Assembly: GCA_011050615.1 (NCBI GenBank)
Contig: DRFJ01000015.1
Span: 22,864-86,863, forward strand
DNA length: 64,000 bases
Source of the DNA: Bacteroidota bacterium
GTDB taxonomy: Bacteria; Bacteroidota; Bacteroidia; Bacteroidales; VadinHA17
Reading direction: 5' to 3'
Position numbers and translations under genes: made by a program. Of this stretch, positions 54,700-63,127 are shown piece after piece (the first letter of the stretch is position 1; each line of letters opens with the position of its first letter). The notes under the pieces were generated by a model. That model did not search any database. It had not been told where the DNA came from and worked only from the letters and a program-made list of their open reading frames with translations.

Positions 54700-56853
54700 A
54701 TGGACATACAGGCAATTAAGGACAGGCACAAATTACTGAAGGAATATTCCTATGACTGGGTTCCGCTGGATAAGGGGTATACTGATAAGATACTCTACAT
54801 TAATGTTGGTACGAAAGAGATAAGGGAAAAGGACGTTCCCCCTTTAATGAAAGAAAAATTCATAGGAGGTAAGGGCTACGGACTAAGGCTCTTATGGGAT
54901 GCTACCGACCCGGGAACACCCTGGAATGATCCTAAGAATGAGATAATTATTTCTTCCGGACCTATTGGTGGTATAACACAGTATTCAGGCACCGGCAAAT
55001 CTCTTGTAGTATCAATATCTCCCCAGACCGATTCTGTCATGGACAGTAACGTGGGAGGTTTTTTTGGTCCCTTTCTTAAGTTTGCCGGTTATGATGCGCT
55101 GGAACTGCAGGGTAAGGCTGAAAAAGATGTTATTGTATACATCGATGGTATTAATCACAGGATAGAAATTAATGAAGCTCCTGCTGAGGCTGTCGACAGC
55201 CATGTGCTGGCAGAACAACTTACCGGGATGTACGCAGATGATGAAAAAGACAAGAAAAATGTTGCCGTTGTTTCCAGTGGAAGTGCTGCTGAAAATTCCC
55301 TGATCGGGATGCTCAATTTCAGTTTCTATGACCCCAAGAGAAAAGTTGTTAGAATGAAACAGGCCGGAAGGGGTGGTATTGGAACAGTCTTTCGTGATAA
55401 GAAAATTAAAGCACTGGTATGCAAGGTGCCCGGCGTTAAAGGGAACCTGAACAATGTAGTTGACCTGAAGGCCATTATGGAGAGGGGAAAACGCTTTAAC
55501 CGTGAAATGCGTGAACTCGATCATAAACAGGCCAGAATGAAAGAGGTGGGAACGGCCCATCTCATAGAAATTATGAATGATCATGATCTCCTGCCTACAA
55601 ATAATTACAAGTTCGGAAGCCATCCCGATGCCATAAAAATCCATTCTGACGAATGGAAAAGGATATTCACTCAGGGAATACCCGACGGATGCTGGATAGG
55701 ATGTAATATGTCATGTTCGAAAGGCGCTGATGATTATGTTGTTCGTACCGGTCCCTATAAAGGACAGAAAGTGATTGTTGACGGACCTGAATATGAGAGC
55801 GCTGGCGGACTGGGCTCAAACTGCGGCATTTTCAGCACTGATTATATCCTTGAAGCCAATTTCTATTGTGATACCTACGGGATATGCACAATTACCTGGG
55901 GCACCCTCCTTGCCTTTATTATGGAATGTTATGAGAACGGTATACTTAACGAGGAAAGAACAGGTGGATTGAAACTTAATTTCGGGAATGCTGATTCAGC
56001 AATGGAACTTATGCATATGCTGAGCCGGGGTGAAGGATTTGGCAAGGTGGCCGGAATGGGCGTTCGGAAGATGAAACAGATGTTTATGGAAAAAGGCTGG
56101 GGCGATCCCGCCTTCCTGAATGATATTGGAATGGAGAATAAAGGGCTGGAATATTCTGAGTATATCTCCAAGGAATCACTTGCACAGCAGGGCGGTTTTG
56201 CTATGACTAACAAGGGACCTCAGCATGATGAGGCCTGGCTTATTTTCATGGATATGGTCAACAACCAGATACCTACATTCGAGGATAAGGCTGAAGCCCT
56301 CCACTATTTCCCCATGTTCCGTACCTGGTTCGGACTCGTGGGTTTATGCAAACTTCCATGGAACGATGTTGAACCCGAAAATAATGCCGAAACGGATGAA
56401 CCTGCTAAAGTACCCGAACATGTCGATAATTACGTCACAATCTATAAAGCTGTTACCGGGAGGGAATTTGACAAGCAACGAATGATAGAAGACTCCGAAA
56501 GAGTATATAACTTCCAGAGAATATTTAACCTCAGAAGGGGTTACGGTACCCGTGAACACGACAGGCAACCCTACCGTGCAGCAGGGCCGGTGACAGTTGA
56601 GGAATATGAATCAAGGGCAGAAAGATATGATAAGCAGATGAAGGAATTGATAGGTGTCGACCCGGAAGCTAAGTCTGTTGAGGAAAAAATAGCCATCACA
56701 CGTAAATACAGGGAAAAAAGATATGAAGACCTGGTTGATGCCGTTTATAAGAGGAGGGGATGGAACAGCAACGGTGTTCCAAAAATTGAATTCCTTAAAA
56801 AAATCGGCATGGACCTGCCCGAATTAATAGAGGTGGTAAAAAATTACCAGTGA
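54700..56853 (+). CDS. aor: Tungsten-containing aldehyde:ferredoxin oxidoreductase family protein
   Basis: 717 residues. The AOR N-terminal domain (about 25-235) has GGKGYGLRLLWDATDPG, SSGPIGG and GRGGIGTVFRDKKIKAL for binding two pyranopterins. The Fe-S cysteines are C331, C335 and C339 (GCWIGCNMSC) plus C550 (GLCKLPW). It is a cytoplasmic tungsto-bis-pyranopterin enzyme that interconverts aldehydes and carboxylic acids, usually with ferredoxin. The cysteine spacing is x3/x3 where the Pyrococcus furiosus enzyme has x2/x3, so it belongs to another branch and its substrate is uncertain. The flanking W-uptake and cofactor genes support the metal assignment. Confidence 0.9.
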   Translation: MDIQAIKDRHKLLKEYSYDWVPLDKGYTDKILYINVGTKEIREKDVPPLMKEKFIGGKGYGLRLLWDATDPGTPWNDPKNEIIISSGPIGGITQYSGTGKSLVVSISPQTDSVMDSNVGGFFGPFLKFAGYDALELQGKAEKDVIVYIDGINHRIEINEAPAEAVDSHVLAEQLTGMYADDEKDKKNVAVVSSGSAAENSLIGMLNFSFYDPKRKVVRMKQAGRGGIGTVFRDKKIKALVCKVPGVKGNLNNVVDLKAIMERGKRFNREMRELDHKQARMKEVGTAHLIEIMNDHDLLPTNNYKFGSHPDAIKIHSDEWKRIFTQGIPDGCWIGCNMSCSKGADDYVVRTGPYKGQKVIVDGPEYESAGGLGSNCGIFSTDYILEANFYCDTYGICTITWGTLLAFIMECYENGILNEERTGGLKLNFGNADSAMELMHMLSRGEGFGKVAGMGVRKMKQMFMEKGWGDPAFLNDIGMENKGLEYSEYISKESLAQQGGFAMTNKGPQHDEAWLIFMDMVNNQIPTFEDKAEALHYFPMFRTWFGLVGLCKLPWNDVEPENNAETDEPAKVPEHVDNYVTIYKAVTGREFDKQRMIEDSERVYNFQRIFNLRRGYGTREHDRQPYRAAGPVTVEEYESRAERYDKQMKELIGVDPEAKSVEEKIAITRKYREKRYEDLVDAVYKRRGWNSNGVPKIEFLKKIGMDLPELIEVVKNYQ

Positions 56854-57140
56854 TGTCATCCTGAGCGCAGCGACGGATCCGGAAGCTGTCAGGCTAAGTA
56901 TGGTGTGGAGCCGAACCCCACACTCATCTTCGCCGGTCCCGAAGGATTCGCCCCCGGTGACCAGGTGACTCACCCAGCCTGCGCTTCACCGCCTCACCAC
57001 TTCAACGATTTGGCGATTTAACGATTCAATATACGATCTGAACATCTTAACTCCTGAAGCCCTGAAGCTATTGTATAACATTTGCAAGCGTTATGCAAAA
57101 AAATTATATTCGCTTCCTGATTCACTTTTTACATGATAAT
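56854..57140. other. Intergenic region after aor (287 bp)
   Basis: No gene is seen. It holds the dispersed repeat, a small hairpin (GTGTGG 56903-56908 with CCACAC 56918-56923), and a run of short AACGATT-like repeats around 57000-57035. The last 60 bases are AT-rich and lead into the secreted SUOX-like gene; no exact TAnnTTTG was found. Confidence 0.5.
56855..56880. repeat. Dispersed intergenic repeat of the GTCATCCTGAGC type
   Basis: Directly after the aor stop lies GTCATCCTGAGCGCAGCGAC followed by GGATCC. This resembles a short element seen between genes in many unrelated bacteria. Only one copy is visible in this window. Its role is unknown. Confidence 0.5.
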
Positions 57141-58238
57141 ATGAAGAAATATGCCTTACTCTTATTAGCAATATCTTTTTTTGCATGCGGACTTGCACAG
57201 GACCCGGATGTTGTATCGGGGGAAACACTTAAGCCCGGTGAACTGCAGAATTACCTTGACAATCCCGTAATCAGGGCTAAGTATAATAATGATCCCTATG
57301 ATAATGAAAGGGCTGTAAAACTGGATGGCAAAATGCCCTGTGTCAGCGGCGAGATACTTAATCCCGGGCAGGCCTGTGTAGAAAAACTTCAGTCGCGTAC
57401 GGTAATGGTAAAAGAATTTTTTCCTGCACGGGTCAATTCCGCTCCGGAATTCCGGGGAGCCTTCCAGTACACAGGCTATTCACTATCAGATATCGTAAAG
57501 GATTACGTGGTTTCAAAATATAATAAAAGTGAATTCGGCCTTAATACCGATGTTTTTGTGGTGGTGGAAAATGACAGGGGCGATAAGGCAGTGTTCAGCT
57601 GGGGAGAGCTGTTTTATACCCAGGATAATCATGATATTATACTTGCCACCCATGTCCGGCCTGTTTTTCCCTCCGCTTCAGATGATAAGTGGCCCCTGCC
57701 TGAAAAGATACGCCTCATTGCCTCAAATGATTATATTACTGTAAGAAATATTGACCGTCCATCAAAAATTATTATCCGTTCTTTCCCTGAAAGCTTTCCC
57801 GGAAGCAAGGGACTTCGCCCGCTTTTCTCCCCAACGATTGAAATCAAGGGACAAGGAGCTAAGACAACTATCATTAATGCTGCTGAAACGGGCAGGGATA
57901 TTATAATCAGTCATGATCTTGTTTTTTTCGGTATGCATAAAGGCCTCAAAGGTCCGTGTAATTATACGGGCGTACCATTGTCCGGCGTATTGAAGCAAAA
58001 ATTTAAATTCTCAAATACTGACCTGGCAAGGGGAATGATAGCTATTGGAGCAAAAGATGCCTACAGGGTTGTCTTTACACTCTCTGAAATACTCAACCGT
58101 ACGGATATGGCCGAGGTGTTGCTGCTTGATGAGCCGGATAATGAGGATGGTCGCTTTATTGTCCACCCTGGCGCCGACTTTTTTGCCGACAGACATCTTA
58201 AAGGGGCTAAGCTGGCTTATATTCTTCTTGTGGAGTAG
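57141..58238 (+). CDS. Secreted protein with two sulfite-oxidase-like (molybdopterin-binding-fold) domains
   Basis: 365 residues from the ATG at 57141, which starts a signal peptide (MKKYALLLLAISFFACGLAQ); an in-frame ATG at 57093 adds 16 residues. An N-terminal region (about 22-95) leads to two similar modules, about 103-215 (YTGYSLSDIVKDY, DKAVFSWGELF, RLIASND) and about 267-365 (YTGVPLSGVLKQ, YRVVFTLSEIL, LLLDEP). Each resembles the small SUOX-like oxidoreductase domain (PF00174 type), but no active-site Cys in the usual place is evident. It may be lipid-anchored (FFAC). The place among tungsten genes suggests an envelope role in cofactor or oxyanion handling; this is inference. Confidence 0.65.
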   Translation: MKKYALLLLAISFFACGLAQDPDVVSGETLKPGELQNYLDNPVIRAKYNNDPYDNERAVKLDGKMPCVSGEILNPGQACVEKLQSRTVMVKEFFPARVNSAPEFRGAFQYTGYSLSDIVKDYVVSKYNKSEFGLNTDVFVVVENDRGDKAVFSWGELFYTQDNHDIILATHVRPVFPSASDDKWPLPEKIRLIASNDYITVRNIDRPSKIIIRSFPESFPGSKGLRPLFSPTIEIKGQGAKTTIINAAETGRDIIISHDLVFFGMHKGLKGPCNYTGVPLSGVLKQKFKFSNTDLARGMIAIGAKDAYRVVFTLSEILNRTDMAEVLLLDEPDNEDGRFIVHPGADFFADRHLKGAKLAYILLVE

Positions 58239-58272
58239 AGATGATATTTATTATTCAAATGGAATAAAACTT

Positions 58273-58280
58273 TAAATTTG
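58273..58280 (+). promoter_or_regulatory. -7 promoter element upstream of ppnP
   Basis: TAAATTTG matches TAnnTTTG exactly, 42 bases before the ppnP ATG. Confidence 0.45.
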
Positions 58281-58322
58281 TGTATCAGTTGAACATATTA
58301 TTATTCACAAAAATTTGAAATA

Positions 58323-58604
58323 ATGTTTAAAGTAAATGAATATTTTGACGGCAAGGTTAAATCGATTGCCTATGAAAATGAAGAAGGGCCTGCTACTATA
58401 GGAGTTATGGCACCCGGTGAGTACGAATTCGGCACATCGGCCATTGAGCATATGAAGGTTGTATCCGGCATGCTCACTGTAATGCTGCCCGGTGAATCCG
58501 GCTGGAAAGATTATAAGGAGGGGGAGACATTCATCGTTGATAAAGATACAAGCTTCAAACTAAAGGTCAGGGAAGCCACAGCTTACAGATGCCTTTATAA
58601 ATAA
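58323..58604 (+). CDS. ppnP: Pyrimidine/purine nucleoside phosphorylase
   Basis: 93 residues, the exact family size. It is a single cupin domain of the PpnP (DUF1255) family: [44 protein letters not shown] and the end TAYRCLYK. The E. coli protein phosphorolyses many nucleosides. Its link to the tungsten genes is not obvious; it may have its own promoter and be a passenger. Confidence 0.93.
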   Translation: MFKVNEYFDGKVKSIAYENEEGPATIGVMAPGEYEFGTSAIEHMKVVSGMLTVMLPGESGWKDYKEGETFIVDKDTSFKLKVREATAYRCLYK

Positions 58605-58629
58605 TAAAATTCTTTCAACTTGTTCAACC

Positions 58630-58651
58630 AGGCCTGCCCCATGGCAGACCT
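58630..58651 (+). other. Stem-loop between ppnP and the ModE-like gene
   Basis: AGGCCTGCC (58630-58638) pairs with GGCAGACCT (58643-58651) with one C-A mismatch and a four-base loop. No U-tract follows. It ends 15 bases before the regulator ATG, so it may be a weak terminator, a leader structure or an operator. Confidence 0.4.
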
Positions 58652-58666
58652 CTCAAATTAATAAGC

Positions 58667-59044
58667 ATGGCTGGTCCCAAAGGTTCAAAATATTATAATG
58701 TATTCCTGAAATACCAGATTAACCTCGAAACTGTAGACGATGAGAAAATTTTCAAACCGGAAGGTTTTGACCTCCTGAATGCAGTCAGGAAAACAGGATC
58801 ACTCGCTTCGGCAGCCAATGAAATGAAAATAAGTTACCGCAAAGCCTGGGGTATTCTGAAAGAGGTGGAAGAAAAACTGGGTTTTCCCCTTGTTGAAAAG
58901 CATCGCGGAGGAGCCAAGGGAGGGCATACAAATCTGAGCAGGGAAGGCAATGAACTGGTCGATGCCTATAATGAACTTACCAATCAGTTCAATACCTCAA
59001 TGAAAGAGGTTACAAGAAAATTTTTCTGGAGTATTAATAAATAA
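58667..59044 (+). CDS. ModE N-terminal-type winged-helix regulator
   Basis: 125 residues. A LysR/ModE-like winged helix-turn-helix spans about 30-115: FDLLNAVRKTGSLASAANEM, SYRKAWGILKEVEEKLGFPL, KGGHTNLSREGNELVDAY. It matches the DNA-binding half of ModE; the C-terminal Mop domains that bind molybdate or tungstate are missing. Such short forms occur near molybdate and tungstate transporters. It lies 5 bases before the wtpA gene and probably controls it. How it senses the anion is not visible. Confidence 0.87.
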   Translation: MAGPKGSKYYNVFLKYQINLETVDDEKIFKPEGFDLLNAVRKTGSLASAANEMKISYRKAWGILKEVEEKLGFPLVEKHRGGAKGGHTNLSREGNELVDAYNELTNQFNTSMKEVTRKFFWSINK

Positions 59045-59049
59045 AGCTG

Positions 59050-60003
59050 GTGAGAAGTATTTGTAGAAAATTAACCATTCTGCTTGTAATCCCTGCCATT
59101 GTCCCGGCATCATGCGGCAGAAGCCATAAGACTGAAATAATAATCTTTCATGCCGGAAGCCTTTCCGTTCCACTGAAGGAGATATCAGTTGAATATATGG
59201 ATATGAATCCGGGTGTGGATATTAAGCTTGAAGGAGCGGGAAGCGTAGCCTGTGCCCGCAAGATAACCGAGCTGGGCAAGCCCTGCGATATAATGGCTTC
59301 AGCAGACCATAAGGTGATTGAAAAATTTCTCATGCCCGGGTATACCGATTGGAATATCTGGTTTGCTACAAATGAACTGGTTATTGCCTGCCACGACAAA
59401 TCAAAGTATGCCGACCTTATAAGTCCTGATAACTGGTACGATATACTTGCCAGAAAGGATGTTGTGTACGGCAGGTCTGATCCGGATGCCGACCCCTGCG
59501 GCTATCGTACTGTAATGATGTTTAAGCTCGCAGCAGTCTGCTATCAACAGGACAGCCTGGCTGAAATCCTTACGGCCAAGGATCTGAACATGGTGAGACC
59601 CAAGGAGGTTGACCTCGTTGCACTGATGGAAGCAAAGGCCCTTGATTATATCGTCCAGTATAAGTCGGTTTGTGAGCAGCATGGACTCGATTATATCAGC
59701 CTTCAGCCCGAAATAAATCTTTCTGATCCCTCATTTGAAGATAACTATAACTCTGTAAGCGTTGATATCACAGGTGAACGGCCGGGAGAAACAATGCCAA
59801 TAAAAGGAAGCAGCATGATCTATGGTATTACCCTGCTCAATGAAGCACCTAACAGGGAGGCAGCAGTGGATTTCCTCTACTATTTTCTCGGGGAGAAAGG
59901 CAGGACGGTACTCCGTGAGAATGGCCAGTCACCGCTGAACCTTCACCTTGAAGGTCCCGCTACAAACATGCCTGCTAAACTCCGGGAATACTTTAACAGA
60001 TAA
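59050..60003 (+). CDS. wtpA: Tungstate/molybdate ABC transporter substrate-binding lipoprotein
   Basis: 317 residues, GTG start at 59050. A lipoprotein signal ends in PASC (Cys about 19). The mature protein begins IIIFHAGSLSVPLKEIS, the WtpA/ModA anion-binding signature, followed by GSVACARKITELGKPCDIMASAD (quoted in part), SDPDADPCGYRTVM and a typical lobe II. WtpA binds tungstate with very high affinity and six-fold coordination. Clustering with AOR favours tungstate over molybdate. It is the first gene of the ABC set. Confidence 0.92.
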   Translation: MRSICRKLTILLVIPAIVPASCGRSHKTEIIIFHAGSLSVPLKEISVEYMDMNPGVDIKLEGAGSVACARKITELGKPCDIMASADHKVIEKFLMPGYTDWNIWFATNELVIACHDKSKYADLISPDNWYDILARKDVVYGRSDPDADPCGYRTVMMFKLAAVCYQQDSLAEILTAKDLNMVRPKEVDLVALMEAKALDYIVQYKSVCEQHGLDYISLQPEINLSDPSFEDNYNSVSVDITGERPGETMPIKGSSMIYGITLLNEAPNREAAVDFLYYFLGEKGRTVLRENGQSPLNLHLEGPATNMPAKLREYFNR

Positions 60004-60029
60004 AGTTCCTGCATTTAAACTATTATTTA

Positions 60030-60037
60030 TATTTTTG
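60030..60037 (+). promoter_or_regulatory. -7 element between wtpA and wtpB
   Basis: TATTTTTG matches TAnnTTTG and lies 53 bases before the ATG at 60091. It could give separate transcription of wtpB onward. Confidence 0.35.
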
Positions 60038-60090
60038 CCGACATGCAAACCTATTCATAACCGTAGGCTTTCTTACAAATACGTAGTTAA

Positions 60091-60900
60091 ATGGATACCC
60101 GAAGTACATTTCACTGGATAATACTGGCATTGTCATCCCTGGTGCTTCTCTTTATACTGGCACCACTGGTGGGAATGGTGCTGGATACATCTCCCTCTGA
60201 ATTCTTTCAGACAGTAAAGGATGATGAGGTTCAGGACAGTGTATGGCTGACACTTTCGGTTGCCTTTATGGCTACCCTGGTATTTGCCTTTATGGCCATA
60301 CCTCTCGCGTGGATGATGGCAAGGTATAATTTTCCCGGGAAGAGAATAATCCAGGGCCTTATCGATCTTCCGGTAGTTTTACCCCATTCTGCAGCCGGGA
60401 TAGCTCTTCTGGGTTTTATTTCACGTGATGGCTTGCTCGGAAAAGCAGCCGATTTAATCGGGCTGAACCTGGTGGGCAATCCGGTAGGCATTGCCCTGGC
60501 CATGGCTTTTGTAAGTCTCTCCTTCCTGATTAATGCGGCAAGAGACGGTTTTGCGGCTGTACCGGTCAGACTTGAAAAAGCTGCCATGAACCTGGGAGCT
60601 TCACCGGTGAAAATGTTTTTTACGGTCTCTTTACCCCTGACATGGCGAAATATAGCTTCAGGATTTATAATGATGTTTGCCAGGGGAATGAGCGAATTCG
60701 GGGCTATTGTAATCATTGCCTATCATCCGATGACAGCCCCTGTACTGATCTATGAACGCTTCAATCAGTTTGGTCTGTCTTATGCCAGGCCCGCCTCAGT
60801 CTTCTTTATACTGGTAGCCCTGGTAATTTTTATTCTTATAAGGATTTTTTCGAACAGGGCTAACAGGAGCCTTGTAAAAGTAAGGGTGAATAACAGTTAA
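60091..60900 (+). CDS. wtpB: Tungstate/molybdate ABC transporter permease
   Basis: 269 residues with about six membrane helices (first about 8-30, last about 233-253). The EAA-like cytoplasmic loop that contacts the ATPase reads EKAAMNLGASPVKMFFTVSL (about 165-184). LPVVLPHSAAGIALLGF and FARGMSEFGAIVII are typical of ModB/WtpB permeases. It is followed with no gap by the ATPase gene (stop 60900, next start 60901). Confidence 0.93.
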   Translation: MDTRSTFHWIILALSSLVLLFILAPLVGMVLDTSPSEFFQTVKDDEVQDSVWLTLSVAFMATLVFAFMAIPLAWMMARYNFPGKRIIQGLIDLPVVLPHSAAGIALLGFISRDGLLGKAADLIGLNLVGNPVGIALAMAFVSLSFLINAARDGFAAVPVRLEKAAMNLGASPVKMFFTVSLPLTWRNIASGFIMMFARGMSEFGAIVIIAYHPMTAPVLIYERFNQFGLSYARPASVFFILVALVIFILIRIFSNRANRSLVKVRVNNS

Positions 60901-61941
60901 ATGCTTGAACTGAAAAATATATCAAAAAGCTACGATAACTTTGCACTGAAAGATATTAAGCTTGAAATCTCAAAAGGTGAATATTTTATCCTGCTTGGAC
61001 GCTCCGGGGCAGGCAAGTCACAGCTGCTGGAAATAATTGCGGGCCTCAGGTCACCTGACAGCGGGAGTATTTTTCTTAATGGCAAAGAGATTACCAGAGA
61101 AAAAATTCAGAACAGGAAGACAGGTATGGTCTTCCAGGATTTTGCAATATTTCCCCATCTTACGGTCTATGAAAATATCGCCTACGCCTTGAAAATAAGA
61201 CACCTGCCGCGGAAACAGATACAGGCTGCCGTAAGAAGGATGGCTGAAAACGTCAACATAGCACATTTGCTGGATCGTAGAACGGATGATCTTTCCGGGG
61301 GCGAAAGGCAGAGAGTAGCTGTAGCCCGTACCCTTGTGACATCCCCTGATATAATATTACTGGATGAGCCCATGGCTTCCATCGACACCACGCTGAGAGA
61401 TGAAGTGAGAAGGCTGCTCAGGAAAATTAATAGCATGGGCATGACTATGCTCCATGTGACACATGACTACGGTGAGGCTATACGACTGGCTGACCGGGTG
61501 GGTGTTATACATAATGGCAGGATAATTCAGACAGGCATACCTGATGAGGTGTTCTCAAAGCCGGTAAATAAATTTGTTGCCCGCTTTGCCGGTGTAAGGA
61601 ATTTTTTTAGTGTTAAAATAAGCCCTGAAGAAGGCAGGCATGTTGCTGTATCAGGTAAGCTTAAATATAAATTACCCGAAGGTGACTACCCTGAAAATGG
61701 CTTGATGATTATAGAAAGTGATGCAATAAACCTGTCCTTGAAGGAACAAAAGGACAGTGATAATTGTATTAAAGGGATAGTAAGGGAACTGAACAGGGCC
61801 GAATCAGCTTATGAAGTATTTATTGATGCCGGCGACCTCTTTCATGTACTGGTAAGCAATAAGGATTTTGAACGCTTATCCTTAAATCAGGAACAAACTG
61901 TATTTTTGTTCTTTTCAGCCGATAAACTGAAGGTTATATAA
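60901..61941 (+). CDS. wtpC: Tungstate/molybdate ABC transporter ATP-binding protein
   Basis: 346 residues. Walker A LGRSGAGKSQ (about 33-42), Q-loop VFQDF (about 78), signature DLSGGERQRVAVAR (about 130-143), Walker B IILLDEP (about 150-156) and the switch His in VTHDYGEA (about 182) are intact. The C-terminal 110 residues (about 236-346) form a TOBE/Mop-like domain, which in relatives can bind the oxyanion and inhibit transport. It ends 13 bases before moeA. Confidence 0.93.
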   Translation: MLELKNISKSYDNFALKDIKLEISKGEYFILLGRSGAGKSQLLEIIAGLRSPDSGSIFLNGKEITREKIQNRKTGMVFQDFAIFPHLTVYENIAYALKIRHLPRKQIQAAVRRMAENVNIAHLLDRRTDDLSGGERQRVAVARTLVTSPDIILLDEPMASIDTTLRDEVRRLLRKINSMGMTMLHVTHDYGEAIRLADRVGVIHNGRIIQTGIPDEVFSKPVNKFVARFAGVRNFFSVKISPEEGRHVAVSGKLKYKLPEGDYPENGLMIIESDAINLSLKEQKDSDNCIKGIVRELNRAESAYEVFIDAGDLFHVLVSNKDFERLSLNQEQTVFLFFSADKLKVI

Positions 61942-61954
61942 AATAATTGGGAAT

Positions 61955-63127
61955 ATGATTACTTACGAAGAAGCTCATACAATTACAAAACAATATAAGC
62001 CTGAAAAGGACATTGAATTTATTCCCTTCATGGATTCGCTGGCCAGGGTTCTGGCCGAAGATATTAAAAGCGATATCGATATGCCCCCCTTTAATAAAAC
62101 TGCTGTCGATGGTTACGCTTGCCGAAGGGTTGACCTGGGCAGGGAGCTTATAATAAATGAGGTCGTTCCTGCCGGACAGGTGGCATCAGGACCGGTGACA
62201 GAAGGCAGATGTGTTAAAATAATGACCGGTGCAGCCATGCCTGAAGGAACTGACTGGGTCTTTATGGTTGAAGATGCGGAGGAACAGGATGGAAGGGTTA
62301 GATTTACCGGGAAGGCGGGGAAGGATAATATTGCTAAACTCGGTGAGGATATACGAGTTGGGGATACTGTCCTTAAAGCAGGGAAAATCATTGTTCCCCA
62401 GGATATTGCAGTGATGGCCACCGTGGGAGCGGTAATGGTGGCTGTAAAACAACGTCCGGTGGTAGGCGTGATAAGTACCGGTAACGAACTGGTGGAGCCC
62501 CGTCATAAACCCGGTCCTGCACAGATACGAAACAGCAATGCCTGCCAGTTAATAGCCCAGGTAACAAGGGCAGGAGGAAAAGCTGTCTATTATGGGATTG
62601 CCCCCGATGATGAAGAACCAACATTAAATATGCTTTCAAAGGCCATTAAAGAATGCGATATTGTGCTTCTAACCGGTGGAGTGTCAATGGGAGACTATGA
62701 TGAGGTTCCGGCCGTAATGAAAAAAGCAGGAGTGCAGATCCTTTTTGACAGGATAGCCGTCCAACCGGGAAAACCAACAACTTTCGGAGTCCATGATGAA
62801 GCCCTTATATTTGGCCTGCCAGGGAACCCCGTGTCTTCATTTATCCAGTTTGAAATGCTGGTAAGGCCAATGATTATGAGAGCAATGGGTGCTGACACTG
62901 GCTGTGAGTTCAGGAAACATAAACTGGCGGGCAATTTTACACGCAGAAGAACGCGGAGATTGGCATGGGTGCCTGTCCTTATAAACGATGATGAAACAGT
63001 TGTTCCGGTGGAATACCATGGTTCAGCACATATAAATGCCCTGCCCGGTGCCTATGGTGTTATGAAGGTTCCCATAGGAGTAGGTGAAATAAAAAAAGGA
63101 GAGATTGTTGATGTACGACAGATTTAA
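61955..63127 (+). CDS. moeA: Molybdopterin molybdenumtransferase (MoeA)
   Basis: 390 residues. MPPFNKTAVDGYACR (about 47-61), MTGAAMPEGTDWVFMVED (about 89-106), GVISTGNELVEP (about 170) and TGGVSMGDYDEV (about 240), with PGNPVSSFIQFEML, give the complete MoeA domain set. It inserts molybdate or tungstate into adenylylated pyranopterin. The neighbouring wtpABC and aor suggest it may be specialised for tungsten. It overlaps moaA by 17 bases. Confidence 0.95.
   Translation: MITYEEAHTITKQYKPEKDIEFIPFMDSLARVLAEDIKSDIDMPPFNKTAVDGYACRRVDLGRELIINEVVPAGQVASGPVTEGRCVKIMTGAAMPEGTDWVFMVEDAEEQDGRVRFTGKAGKDNIAKLGEDIRVGDTVLKAGKIIVPQDIAVMATVGAVMVAVKQRPVVGVISTGNELVEPRHKPGPAQIRNSNACQLIAQVTRAGGKAVYYGIAPDDEEPTLNMLSKAIKECDIVLLTGGVSMGDYDEVPAVMKKAGVQILFDRIAVQPGKPTTFGVHDEALIFGLPGNPVSSFIQFEMLVRPMIMRAMGADTGCEFRKHKLAGNFTRRRTRRLAWVPVLINDDETVVPVEYHGSAHINALPGAYGVMKVPIGVGEIKKGEIVDVRQI

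Noticed and set aside
55012..55644. 210-codon open frame antisense to aor
   Set aside because: Complete overlap with the strongly supported AOR gene and no recognisable protein features.
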